The translations under genes were made by a program, and so were the position numbers. A stretch of DNA of 64,000 bases from Conchocele bisecta (taxonomy: Eukaryota; Mollusca; Bivalvia; Lucinida; Thyasiridae). The DNA lies in NCBI GenBank assembly GCA_029237695.1, contig CM055279.1, positions 60,833,530 through 60,897,529 on the forward strand, given 5' to 3'. The notes under the pieces were generated by a model. It worked only from the letters and a program-made list of their open reading frames with translations. It ran no database searches and was not told the origin of the DNA. Below, in pieces: positions 44,404 through 55,203 of the stretch; the stretch's first letter is position 1; every line of letters begins with the position of its first letter.

Positions 44404-45092
44404 ATGAACGAATCACCGCTCCTGAGCACGCTTCCAATCTCGATTGGTTTTGGCGAAAGAAGTTCAGATTTTAGGTTGGAAAATATCGTAGAGATGCAGG
44501 ATATTCTAAAACAAAAGGGGGAAACTCGGAAAATGAATGCTAGTAAATAAAGACGTGCGGCAAACATAGTGGAGGGGGCGAGCGCCGTGCTGGCAGTAAT
44601 TTATATAATGGGTGGGGCCGGAACAGCCGCATTATTGTCTACAGTCGTGGCAATTCCCATTGCGGGGGGTTTGAGCAGGGTAGTCGCTGGGGCGGGGTTG
44701 TTGTGTATGGCGTTTAGAGTAGTGGGGAGAAAATTCGAAAATAAAAGTAGAAAGCACGACAGAATATCGGTTCTCGCAAGGTCTAAGAAAAATAGCATCG
44801 ACGTTATCGTGTCCAAAGCGTTGGCCGATAACAATATATCAGACGCTGAATTTGAGTCGGTGGTGGAGGAGATGTCTCGATATGAGGATTTAAAACAACT
44901 AAGGCGCACGCCACCCTTCCCAAGATTGAGAATACTGATTGGGATAAATTTAATTTAAAACTGGGAGATAAAGTGGGGGAAAATGTTACAACACCACCTC
45001 CCTCAACTCCGTTGAACCCAATACCATCCAATTTCTCCAATCTCGATTGGGGTGTTGATGAATTTGGGTTGGCCAATTGGAGGGAATTGTGA
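44404..45092 (+). pseudogene. Polinton membrane protein with KHDRISVLARSK domain
   Basis: Starts MNESPLLSTLPISIGFGERS. The hydrophobic centre GGAGTAALLSTVVAIPIAGG and VVAGAGLLCMAF is followed by KHDRISVLARSKKNSIDVIV and NNISDAEFESVVEEMSRYED. This pattern (Gly-rich membrane segment, KHD.I..LA.SK, ISD.EF) recurs in Polinton-like loci of cnidarians and molluscs as I remember it; function unknown. Breaks: an in-frame TAA near 44,548 and a frame change near 44,905. After that the tail runs to 45,092 and includes the palindrome at 45,037-45,050. The N-terminal PISIG is coded by the palindrome at 44,434. Confidence 0.6.
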
Positions 45093-45411
45093 TATTCGTA
45101 TTCGCGTATTTGCATCGGCAGCAGGATATCCTCCACCATACAGTCCAGCTGTTCCGACGGCCCCGCCGTACGGAACATAAACATTTTTGCCCCCACCCCC
45201 CCCCCCCCCCCCCCCGCCCCCCTTACGCACCACCCGCGTTTATGCACCCATTTGCCACCATACCACTAAAGCTTTGTGTGTACAAGGACATTTTCGTCCC
45301 AGCAATGAAATGGTGTTGATTTCTCGCATATAAACCTAACCTCGTTGTGCAATAACGGGTGTAGTCTGTATTTCTTATATAGTAATTTAAATCTTGATTC
45401 ATTTTATTACA
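45093..45411. other. Spacer with C-run
   Basis: Contains a C homopolymer tract (45,188-45,221). A Gly-rich frame on the minus strand reads through this tract and is probably spurious. Confidence 0.5.
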
Positions 45412-48400
45412 TCAACGGTTCCGTGTGGATACCGTCGGGTAACACCTCCTCTTATCGTAGTACGCGGATAGTCCCAACTTTGTCTGCGAGTAAGTCTTCA
45501 TGACTCCACTGTTCATTCTGAAACCCCTGTTTTTTACAATGTCTAGACCACCCTCCAACGCTTTCTTGTATCTATCCCAGTTCAGACTATGTGTTCTCTT
45601 GGACATACCTTTGGCGGAATGTTTCATAAAATCGTCCGGTTTAATGTTTTTGTCTTCTTCTTCCCATAACACTTGCTAGACAAGGCAATCGCTCGGTTTC
45701 CGCGGAACTCCATCTTGACGAGTCCTGGCTCGCGGTTGCTCCACTTATCCCAAGCTATCCAATCTCGTTTCTCTCTTTCGAAAGAGTAGATCATATCCGA
45801 CTTTATTATAGAATCCAGGCAGTTGCTGGAAATTCCTATATACATACTGTCTGTATCAATCTTTATCAACACGAAATCGCTTCGGTCAACGTATTTATTT
45901 AGAAAGTCGTAGTAGAACTCCAACATCCTCAACTTTGCCAACTGATAAACTGCTCTCCCACAGTGAAACGGTCTAGTCATTACTACTCTCGGTTTCCTGC
46001 TAGATATCTCGTAAGCGTCTCCAATCTCCTCGATATCTTCGAAGAATGCGGATCTCAATGCTTTGTCAACGCAGCTCTCTTTGATAGTATATGTTGTGCT
46101 TAGATGGCGCTCGGAACATTCGATCATCTTTCCGCAACAAGAATTGCCCACCAACTTGAATATCTCGCCCACAACGGCCTTGCTACTGTCGACATCTCCT
46201 GTTCTACGTGATGCGGTTACTTCGTCTACGAACCATTCGAACGGCTTTCTTTCTTGGTAATCCAAAGTTCTGTACACAGCAGTTATCTCTAATCCGTGTC
46301 GCAGATACCACTTCAGTAGCGGCGCGTACAGCAACGTCTTCTCTGAAGTTCCCACTAGTTTCTTACCGTCTCCCCTGTTCCTACCTGTATTCTCTAGGTA
46401 ATCCAACATATGCTCTGGAACCTTTTCTTCTTTAACAACCCTGTTTGTGAACAGCGGCGACATCTCCGAAAAGTGTTTTCGTAAATTGTTCGGCACCTCG
46501 ATATCCACCTCGGCAAATCCGAACCACTCGGACTTCAAAATTATTGGCGAGAATCTGTCCACGACCATCTGGTTTGTAGGTTCTCCAACGTGTTGGATGA
46601 TCTCTTTACCCCAAGGCATCACTTTCTTCAGAGTCGACAGGTACAGTACGTTAGCGTCATAACCGAGCACCGCTCCGCATTTCTTATTTTTATCCGTGCG
46701 GATGTTAGATACTCCGGCTTCTGCGTATCTCGAAAACACTATAGACGGTCTTCCGACAAGACTTCTCTGCAGCATGTCGTAAGTTTCCTTTTCGGGTGCG
46801 TACAGTGGTGGAAATTTTCCGTATGCGGCGGTGTTTTCCTTTGTTATGTAGCTTTTCACATCCTCCTTGATGGTTCCTCGCAACAAATATTGCAGAGCGA
46901 CACCGGGTAGCGTTATTGCGTCTTTAAGAATATCCACTCCTCTGTCTTTGTAAAAGTTACACATTTTTTCCACCGCTTCCAAGAACGGTGCTACGTCCAG
47001 GTCGTTGTAGTATCGCAGCCAGTCCTCGAAAGTTTTCATGTTTTTCTCTTTGTAGATTGCGTTGCACGCTTCTAGCTCACTCTCTGTAATAAGGTATCCG
47101 CCTAGCACTTTGGAATACCAGTGTTCGATGGGTGGTAAACCATCGTAGTCCAACTTTTCTGGGGGGTCGAACCACTCGTAGGGAAAGCAAGACTTGTGCA
47201 TCGAACAGTCGTATGTCTTGATCCACTTGTCGTAACTAGTTCCGGGTCCCATGTACAGAGCAATGTCTAGAAACCTGAATTCCGGATTGAACAGAAATAT
47301 CGTCGTGTTTGTCTTCTTACCTACCATAACTTTATCGGTTGTGTCAGCCAGTTTTCCAACGAGATGTTTCTTTATCAGGTTTATGTCGTATCTACTAGAG
47401 TTGAATCCTACCACGTGAACCTGTTCTATCCACCTATTTATAGTTTTGATTTGTGTTTCCGGGAGTTTGTCCATATCAGTCGGCATGTACTTGCGGTGCA
47501 CATCGTTTTTGATATTTTTACCTCTGCTTTTCAACTCACTCAAGCACTTTGATACCAAAACTTCAGGATCTGTCTCGCAAATGTGTGTTGTCGATCCTGA
47601 GAGACTGTCGGCTACTGAAACACTTATCGGAACGTGGGCAACCTCGTACTATAGGTCTCGAGTTTTTACCTCCCCTCCGTTGACGTCTAGGTAAGCTTCA
47701 AAGTCGTACACTATATGGTGCGGGTACAACACTGTCTCCGGGATCGTCTGTTCTACTTGTGGATGATTTCGTGAATTATAGTCGCACTCCCAAATAACTA
47801 CGAGTGTGTATCCGGCTGAGATTATTGCCGCGTCCCTATCGAGAGTTTGTTGATACTTTTTGCCCATGCGCCTTGTGTGGAGTGGACATCCGTGCCAGTC
47901 ACAGCCGTGGAATTGGTACACGGTATTTGTCTCCCTGCAGTATCCGTCGACCGGAGCCCCTGCAACCCACCTTTGTCCTCCGTGTCCGCACCTGGCGGTG
48001 TGTATGTGATTGACTTCTAAAGATTTTATCCAGTCTGTCGACATTTTGCTGGCGTGCGATCTTGGGTAGAAGGCTTTTTCAAACGCGGACATTGGTATGT
48101 CTATCATCTTACCTTTGCACACGACTACGGTCTCTCCCCTCATGCATGTTGCTGCGTGCCTCTTCATGTTGCTGGCGTTGGTGAATCTCTGTCTGCAGTC
48201 GTAGCAACAGTAGATTTTTGTTAGATTATTTATGTTTGTCACGAGGAACGCGTGGTTTTTTAACAATCCTATCGTCATCTTCTTCTCTCCTACCTCCTCG
48301 TAGTGTGCTGGTGTCTTTCTCAAATAACACACTCCTTCCTCCGTTGGCTCGTACACTTCTATTCATACACTGAAACATTTCTCCACTTTCTTCATGTCCT

Positions 48401-49148
48401 CAAAAGGAACCGGTCCTCTCGCAGTGTTCTTGTTTTTCGCGAAATACTCGTTAGCCATGCTTCGTGCCTTATCACAACACCTGTTCGCTCGAAGATCTTC
48501 CAAATGAATAGCTAGACATCTGAAAAGACACAAATCGTCGTTGTATTTATCTAACGCGTACATACCCTTCTTGTTCCTCAACCAATCCGGAAGAGGTCCT
48601 CCGAATGCTACTGTTGAGGCTAACCCTGTGTCTTCCCTCCTATCACCTAAAACTAGTTTTACGAATACGTCTACCCATCGGACAAACGTCCATTTCGTGT
48701 TTGGTCTGTCTATCTTATCCAGGTTGTAAGAAAAAGAGTATCTCAGATAGAAGTTGCTCGTCAGCATCAGAGCGAACTTGTCAACTATCCTTTCAGATAT
48801 TGTCCCGTCTATGCCCTTACGAAAATAAAGCTCTATGTTTCTCCTACCTTTCACCACCCGTTCCTTACTTTCGTCGTGGCTGCCTAATATCTTCTCACCT
48901 TCGTCGGCTATTGCGTTCACCAACTTTCGGTTCAACTTAGACACCACTTTCTGTAGGATCTTTCTCGCGATAGCATTGGCGCGCAGACTCATAATACTCT
49001 CTTCCGCAAGTCTATGCCCAACTTTATCAGCATTGTCTATATTATTGAAGGCACCTCGCTTGTAGACCCTGGCAAACCTAGTCATGAAAGCTGTGTTTTC
49101 AGCCTCGTTCAAGAGTTTTGTCAACCCTGGAACTCTTAGGCGTTTACT
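45412..49148 (-). pseudogene. PolB: Polinton family B DNA polymerase
   Basis: About 1,240 residues, replicating the element. The N-terminal region (LDKYNDDLCLFRCLAIHLED) is followed by a C2H2-like finger (CCYDCRQRFTNASNMKRHAA) and an endonuclease-like segment, DGYCRETNTVYQFHGCDWHG. Exonuclease motifs: VYDFEAYLD (ExoI), NSSRYDINLI (ExoII), YNDLDVAPF (ExoIII). Polymerase motifs: YDANVLYLSTL (A), KLVGNSCCGKM (B), KIDTDSMYI (C). Breaks: in-frame TGA at 48,363-48,365 and TAG at 47,649-47,651 with no frameshift for 3.4 kb, then a frameshift near 45,665 and one near the C-terminus. The reading frame upstream meets TAA at 49,149-49,151. Confidence 0.92.
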
Positions 49149-49376
49149 TTATGTCAACCCTAGTTTTTCAACTTGTGGCAACATTTTCAAATCTTGTTTT
49201 AAGCCTTGGTTTAAACCGTGGTTTAACTCAATGTTTGAATAACTACTAGTTTTCGTTTCTTTAGCTTGAAATTTTATTAGTTTTGTCAACCCAGGAACTC
49301 TTGGGTGTTTACTGTATGGTATTGTAATGGAACCATCAGTTCCATTTAAGTAGATTCGGTCATCATGGTCAGACAC
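49149..49376 (-). pseudogene. Possible N-terminal extension or duplication of PolB
   Basis: 75 residues in the same frame as PolB, separated by one TAA. It contains SKHPRVPGLTKLIKF, which repeats the first residues of the PolB frame (SKRLRVPGLTKLLNE); the matching DNA is at 49,121-49,148 and 49,288-49,316. Either a small tandem duplication of the N-terminus or a low-complexity leader (NHGLNQGLKQDLK). The listed start is GTG, so the true start is unclear. Confidence 0.45.
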
Positions 49377-49527
49377 AGATATTCACTATTTACACAACAG
49401 GCTCCAGCATGTCATATAATCATATATCCTTTATTATTAGTACACGGCAGTGTTGTAAAGGATCATAATTGTAGTGTGCCATCCCGGAGACTGTATGAAC
49501 CAGGGGACGGTCGCATATTATTATGTG

Positions 49528-50360
49528 TGTTGCCGACTATTGGTCATCACGAGTACTGGTACTGTATGTCAAATTGACACTAGACATTTCGACATTGAAG
49601 CAGACAATGACTGCCTTAATCTTATATCATCTTGTTGCTTATTCATTTCTGATGCTGGAAAGTAATGACTCGCACGCTATTTGTTCGTATTGGGTGTACT
49701 AGAGACGAGTTTGGGGAGCCGGGTGTTATGATTTTCCACAGAATTCACTGCGTATTTTCGTACCTATTTTCGTGCGAGCAGCCTATTGTAAGGGGTTTCA
49801 ACCAATAAGTTATGTATCACTACAATAGTCTGATCTATAGAGATCGGCCACATTAGCGCCCGCATCGATTATTTGATCACTAGTCTAGGGGACATGTTTA
49901 TTTGTGTGATTTTGATGGCTGTATTTTGTTTCTTTGAGATGGTAGACATTTTTCATTTAGCGTCTTTAGTTACCGAGCGCTGATTGGTTAACGATATATT
50001 TGCAGCGGGAAATTTGATTGGGGCTCGCACGGCTGCTGCTCGCATCTCGTCTATATAAAGGAGGCGAGCTGCGCAAATCATTAACTAACTTGTCAGTCGA
50101 CTGACCCACTCATATTGTCAGTAACCGCTAGTGACCTATTGTCGACTCAGATAACCAGTTAGTTCCCGTCACGCTGAATAACTTAGTACTCTGTCACATA
50201 GTAGTATTAGTTAAGTTCATTTGAGCCATCCTGACACGAGGCTAGCTCTTGCATTAATAAATAAGTATGAGTTCAGACGCTCGTTGTTGTTACCTTGAAA
50301 TCCAGATAGACAGTAATAACACTACCGTGCTGCCAACCAGGGCCGGGGTGTTGGTTACAG
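49528..50360 (+). other. Promoter- or solo-LTR-like region
   Basis: Gene-free. It has a TATA box (TCTATATAAAGGAGGCGAGC at 50,050), then GTCAGTCGACTGACC, a polyadenylation-type AATAAATAAG at about 50,256, and CCAACCAGGGCCGGGGTGTT then GGTTACA. Promoter followed by polyadenylation signal over ~300 bp is the layout of an LTR. I could not fix both ends or a target duplication. It may be a solo LTR in the Polinton or the Polinton's own right-end promoter. Confidence 0.35.
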
Positions 50361-50489
50361 TATGTTGAGATCGTCCGCTTGTTTTCGCAGTTGATCTCTA
50401 GTTATATGAAGATTTTCTACACCGCTAATCAGTTGAGGCTGAATATTTTTCTCATCCATAACTTTTCTCATTTTTCTTCATCCGAAGAA

Positions 50490-50800
50490 ATTTCTCGCAG
50501 GCATATTTTTATACTTCCTATATGTTAGCAAATATAATTTTTTTGAAATATTAATTAAATAATTAATTAATTAATTAAATATTTTCATACTTCCTATATG
50601 TTAGCAAATATACTTTTTTTAATTATTAATTATTTAATTATTTAATTATTATATTTTCTATATAATAATAGGGGTTTTCAGTTTTAAATAATTAATTAAT
50701 TAATTAATTATTATACCCCTATATAATAATTTATTAATTAAATATTTTCATACTTCCTATATGTTAGCAAATATACTTTTTTAAATAATTAATTAATTAA
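50490..50800. repeat. AT-rich repeat near the right end of E1
   Basis: TACTTCCTATATGTTAGCAA occurs three times (50,512, 50,588, 50,750), separated by (AATT)n tracts. The left end of E1 has a shorter AATTAATTAA patch at 34,571. Confidence 0.7.
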
Positions 50801-50860
50801 TCTGACCAAACGACTGTATGGTATAAGAGAGACAACTCTGACAAGGACGACCCGCTTTAG

Positions 50861-51018
50861 AAAGTACACAGTTGTCTAACTTGGCTCTGTATTCTATAGG
50901 TGGTCCGCATTTTTTGTTTATTCAGTTCATACACAAATTCGAGGGGTGTGGGACCGTAGATGGAGCGTAGGGACACTATGTCTGTTGGTGGCATCATTTT
51001 AACTCCCTATATACTACT
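50861..51018 (-). repeat. Right terminal inverted repeat of E1
   Basis: 158 bp ending AACTCCCTATATACTACT; the reverse complement of 34,380-34,537. Confidence 0.92.
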
Positions 51019-51078
51019 GCCCACTTGGTACCCCAAACCGTGTTCCGTTCCGTTCCGTTCCGTTCCGTAAAGTACTAA
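51019..51078. repeat. Right half of the host repeat split by E1
   Basis: GCCCACTTGGTACCCCAAAC then CCGTTCCGTTCCGTTCCG and TAAAGTACTAATAGCCATTG. This continues, after the target duplication, the sequence that stops at 34,379, and matches the complement of 28,470-28,536. Confidence 0.75.
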
Positions 51079-51111
51079 TAGCCATTGAAATGGTGCATTA
51101 TGTAGCTGAAG

Positions 51112-51161
51112 TTTAGTGAATAATCACGGCGAACATTTGTTCGGCGTGATTATTCACTAAA
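51112..51161. repeat. 50-bp hairpin
   Basis: TTTAGTGAATAATCACGGCG, then AACATTTGTT, then CGGCGTGATTATTCACTAAA: near-perfect inverted repeat. Confidence 0.75.
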
Positions 51162-52240
51162 TATATGTATCGAGGAATATGGCGAACAGCAACGTTGTTC
51201 ACTAAATGTAGCAATTGTGGCAGTTGAAATTATTGTATGAAAATAAATATTACAAAAACCTGTGTGTTTGTTATGTGTATTCCCATCCAATCTATACCCA
51301 GTGTCATCTGCCTTAAGCGTACTTATAGTGTAGTCGTACATGTAGTTAGGCAATAGTGTAGAACATAATACTTGTATGTAGCATACTGAATTGTTCTATT
51401 TCAGTACTTATCGGCTGCACTATTGTGTATGTTATATGCGTACGCAGAACGACGCCATACTCTTCACATCGCCATTGTACATGTAAACTATATTAAAATA
51501 CACATTGTTTTAAAGTCACTATTTTTTATTAAATGGTCGACCACACGGTCTTTATCAAAACAGTGTGAACATGTATTGGCAGTCCTAAGTGACGTCCATA
51601 GTGTAGCAGTAAACCGGATGTTATGAGCCGGACGTCATGACGTCGCGTGAGCCCACCACTTATGTATCATGATCCCGCGATCCGACGCACAGCCTAGGCC
51701 GGTACGATGTCAAACCCATCACATGACACCCGATACCAGAAAGACGAATATTAAAAATATTCGCGTTCCTAGCATCGGGCCGCATATGGTAAACCAAGAG
51801 TGTGATTGACGCCGCTATCATATGTAGTACAAACAAAAAGCCTCCAACCTGACACCAGTAACGGGATTGTTCTCGTTTCTAGTATCATGTTGAACAGGTT
51901 GAATACGTCCGGATCAAAACACCAATTCACATGTTACACTTCACATTACACCCATGTGGGAAGTTCGTTCCCAGTCTTTTATCCAATTTTCTTCCGTGAG
52001 AAGACGAAATATGCGTCCTTCGCCGTACAGCTTCTGGAGCACAGCGACACCCACGTCATGATCACCGTGACCCAGGAAGTGTCGCAGTATGGGCTTCTTT
52101 TCATTTTGCAAACGCACCGACTTGGTTGGCTAATGGGAAATGACGTCAGTCTCCATTTGATTTTAAAAAGCGAATTTAGGTTAGTGAGACGCGTTTTCAG
52201 TGCAGTTTACACTCGAAATCTTTGAGATTTATGTTAATGT
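51162..52240. other. Gene-free stretch
   Basis: The 139-residue frame at 51,806-52,225 has no recognisable domain. No other feature seen. Confidence 0.4.
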
Positions 52241-52244
52241 ATTA

Positions 52245-52912
52245 AGGCCCATTTACACACACGGAGATCGTTGGGCGACCATTGAGCGACCATTGAGCGA
52301 TCCAAAATTGGCCCGATCTCTCGACGATCCCTCAAAGCCCCGAAAAGGATGTTTCTGTGTAAATGCTTGGGAGATCTATAGAGATCTTGGAGCGACCTTG
52401 GCGCTCGAATCTCTCAATGGACGCTCAACAATCTCTCAAGTGGAAATTGATCTACCAATGGTCTCTCAGCGGTCTCCATAGAGGTCTTTCAATGAACTCC
52501 ATTGGACTTTCATCGGAGGCTCACGATCCCTCACTGATCTCTCAGACATCTCTAACTTCGGGGTGGAAAAAATTGGCTTCCATTAAAAGATCCCTGAGAG
52601 AATTGGCGTCCATTGAAAGATCCCTGAGAGATCATTGGGAGACCGATGAGACCGTTGAGCCCTCCTTGGGAGCTCATTGAGAGACCGTTGTGAGATTGCT
52701 TCCCTCGGCGATCGTTGAGATTGTTTTGGACCAAGTCAAAACTTTGAGGAGACCGTGGCGACCGTGGAGATCACTGGAAGATCATTTAGATCATTGAGAA
52801 ATCATTGAGAGACCATGGCGATTGCTGGGCGCTCATTGACATTGAAAGATCTAGCCATTTTTTCATCGCTCAACGTTCTCTCAACGGACGCCACCTCTGT
52901 GTAAAGGGGATT
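52245..52912. mobile_element. GATC/GAGA-rich element with CCCATTTACACA-like ends
   Basis: The left end CCCATTTACACACACGGAGA and the right end CACCTCTGTGTAAAGGGGAT are imperfect inverted repeats. The interior is made almost entirely of TTGAGAGATC / GATCTCTCAATGG variants in both orientations. Overlapping frames of about 100 residues are repeat translations. Confidence 0.6.
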
Positions 52913-53124
52913 TTAGCAACTGTAAAATCTATGCCGAAAACCCACCCCAAGCAGCGGTTTCGACACGCTGTAATGCGTTGCATAGGCGAGTTCCCAAAGA
53001 CTACATCGTGTGCTCGCTCCAACAATCGTGGCGATGGGTTTGTTTTATACCTTTCTAAGTACTATTATTATTACACCCGGTCGCATTTTAAAAACAATAA
53101 TTGGCCATCCAAGACACGCTAGAA

Positions 53125-53345
53125 TCACCGGACGGGTGCGCTATACAGATATAACCATTTAGTAATATGTATTTTACTGATAGTGACTCGCGCTGGTATC
53201 ACACTATTTTCATATGCAAATGAGGCATGCTATTTTTAATTATTTATACTAATTACATGTGTCACCTGAATAAATATTTTCGACAGATTATAAAGTATGA
53301 TAATTGCACATCAAAAAATAAATATATATAATAAATAGTAGTGTC
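53125..53345 (-). mobile_element. TTAA MITE fragment, reverse orientation
   Basis: CATATGCAAATGAGGCATGC, AATTACATGTGTCACCTGAA and GACAGATTATAAAGTATGAT are the complement of the family's central part. It runs directly into the zinc-finger fragment at 53,341. Confidence 0.65.
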
Positions 53346-53811
53346 CATGAACATTTTAAATGGCGACCTCAAACGGCACATGTTCATCCATACCGGGGAT
53401 CGTCGCCATACATGTAGTATTTGTGACAAGGATTTCACACAAAATGGCGACCTCAAACGGCACATGTTCATCCATACCGGGGATTGTCGCCATACATGTA
53501 ATATTTGTGACAAAGATTTCACACAAAATGGCGACCTCAAACGGGACATGTTCATCCATACCGGGGATCGGACCTATGCATGTAGTGTTTGTGACAAAAC
53601 CTTCACACATACCGGCAACCTCAATCGGCACATTCTTACCCACTCCCGGGATCGTCCCCATACATGAAGTGTGTGTGACCGGACATTCACAGAAAATGGC
53701 AGCTTCAACCAGCACAAGCACAGCCACGCCGGAGACCGTCCCATGTGTGTAGCATTTATGGCAAGTAATTTCCAGAAAAATAGCAATTTCAAACAGCATA
53801 ATCAATGTGTA
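53341..53811 (+). pseudogene. C2H2 zinc-finger gene fragment
   Basis: Starts inside a finger (GDLKRHMFIH) and continues with 28-residue units: TGDRRHTCSICDKDFTQNGD, TGDCRHTCNICDKDFTQ and TGDRTYACSVCDKTFTHTGN, each C-x2-C-x12-H-x3-H with TGD linkers. In one unit the first His is Asp (GDLKRDMFIH). A TGA at 53,665-53,667 ends the frame, after which a degenerate finger (SVCDRTFTENGSFNQH) continues. Both ends lie at MITEs, so this is a broken remnant of a tandem zinc-finger exon. Confidence 0.85.
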
Positions 53812-54195
53812 TGATCACGTGGTTACAACAACAACAACAAGTACTGAAACTTCCAGAAGCCCTCCGATTCAAAGAACGTATTATTTTATTTTGTCCTTAT
53901 AATGTAACGGATTTTTAGGAAATATGGCGCATAAAACGCGTCTTGTTGAGCTGCATTTGGTGGTCACGGCCCAATCTTCTGTCTACAGACACGGAAATCG
54001 ATTCTTCGCAAAAACGACAGAAGTATGCGCCGCACTCTCGGACCACCAAATGCAGCTCATGAAGACGCGTTTGCTGTGCCATATTTCATCAACATATTTA
54101 GGAAAATATCAAATAATAATTACTTTGGAGTGGGCGCGCTTTCAACATTTTCAGCCATTGTTGTTGCCGTTGTAACCACGTGATCATGCACCTTG
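53803..54195. mobile_element. MITE with ATGATCACGTGG ends, copy 2
   Basis: The left end CAATGTGTATGATCACGTGG pairs with CCACGTGATCATGCACCTTG. The inner arms ACGCGTCTTGTTGAGCTGCA and TGCAGCTCATGAAGACGCGT match 27,604-28,000. Confidence 0.8.
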
Positions 54196-54267
54196 ATTAT
54201 ATGGTCATACAAATATTGGGGATCGACTTCAAGCATGTTTGTGGCCAATACACATATTACTGATCCT

Positions 54268-54528
54268 ACTGCTTTTGGGAGGGGGCCAAGTGATTCTGAT
54301 GTGGCGAGGACATGGCATCAGATCAGGATTATTCTGATTTCAAAGTTGACTATATAGTTCTTTATTGTAAATATTCACTTCTGATTTTGGGATTTTCCCC
54401 CATTTGTACACGTACTTGAACATGTACATGCACAGGTAATATATTGGATTTAGTGTTAAACCCATTGATCGCGCCTTAAATGACTTTAGCTGTTGATAGG
54501 CCGTTAAACCCCAACAAACAAACAAACA
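54268..54528 (+). mobile_element. SINE-like element, copy 2
   Basis: GGGAGGGGGCCAAGTGATTC to GTTGATAGGCCGTTAAACCC and CAACAAACAAACAAACA. Longer than copy 1 because of an insert with TACACGTACTTGAACATGTA. Confidence 0.65.
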
Positions 54529-54914
54529 TTATTGCAATTTAGAGCATTGATCGACTCCATGCATATTTGTGACAGACCTTGCACAAATTGAGATGAAACT
54601 TTTGGTTGTCACTGATAATATAAAGAAGTAATCAAGTGACAATATAATGAAGTGATATTATTAGACATTATATCGACTTACAATACATATTTTTTAGATA
54701 TCGCATTTTATATTTCGCGTCGATTCTCATCCACCTCGTATAATCCATGATCATACCTATATCGTTGATAATGTACCTCGCCATTATCTTAAGTGAATCA
54801 GACTGTGCCAGTAATACACTCGAATTGTGTCCAGTCTGTTTATGCTGGTGTTTATTTATCAATGTCGATATCTGCTCTGGCGGTGAAGCTGTACATACAA
54901 ATGTATATATGTGT
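54529..54914. other. Gene-free stretch
   Basis: No supported feature. Frames overlapping 54,668-55,120 are dominated by the tandem repeat that follows. Confidence 0.4.
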
Positions 54915-55158
54915 TTTCTTGGTACTACTCTGGATGGCTTGACACAAACATGTATGGATAGGAACTCCCCTGTGGATGGAAATATGGTGTCTAAAGGTAC
55001 TACACTGGATGGCTCGACACTAACATGTATGTATTGAAACTCCCCTGTGGATGGAAATATGGTGTCTGAAGGTACTACTCTGGGTGGCTTGACAGAAACA
55101 TGTATGGATTGGAACTCCACTGTGGATGTACACAGGTGTCTGAAGGTGGTACTACTCT
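54915..55158. repeat. ~71-bp tandem repeat, three to four units
   Basis: GGTACTACTCTGGATGGCTT, GACACAAACATGTATGGAT and AACTCCCCTGTGGATGGAAA recur with ~71-bp spacing. Polinton E2 begins immediately after it at AGTAGTATATAGGGAGT. Confidence 0.75.
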
Positions 55159-55200
55159 AGTAGTATATAGGGAGTCAAAATGATACCACCAACGATTGTG
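55159..55200 (+). repeat. Left terminal repeat of E2
   Basis: AGTAGTATATAGGGAGTCAA, then AATGATACCACCAACGATTG. The first ~35 bp align with the E1 ends; beyond that the sequences diverge, so the terminal repeat belongs to a sister family. The partner lies outside the window. Confidence 0.8.
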
Positions 55201-55203
55201 TCG

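Larger units (their letters stand above)
34380..51018. mobile_element. Polinton (Maverick) element E1, complete but decayed
   Basis: 16.6 kb bounded by 158-bp terminal inverted repeats beginning AGTAGTATATAGGGAGTT. It encodes the Polinton hallmark set: retroviral-type integrase, packaging ATPase, double jelly-roll major capsid protein, penton-like minor capsid candidate and family B DNA polymerase, plus accessory virion-type genes. I see no adenovirus-type cysteine protease. Most genes have one or two stops or frameshifts, so the copy is a fossil of fairly recent origin: the terminal repeats are still almost identical. Confidence 0.93.

Noticed and set aside
45003..45247. Gly-rich minus-strand protein of 76-147 residues
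   Set aside because: It depends on a C homopolymer and runs antisense to the tail of the plus-strand membrane protein gene, which has better support.
52200..52680. Frames of 93-105 residues rich in Ser/Leu
   Set aside because: They follow GAGATC-word repeats; several frames are open at once.
53356..53805. 149- and 130-residue frames antisense or offset to the zinc fingers
   Set aside because: Shadows of the 84-bp finger repeat.
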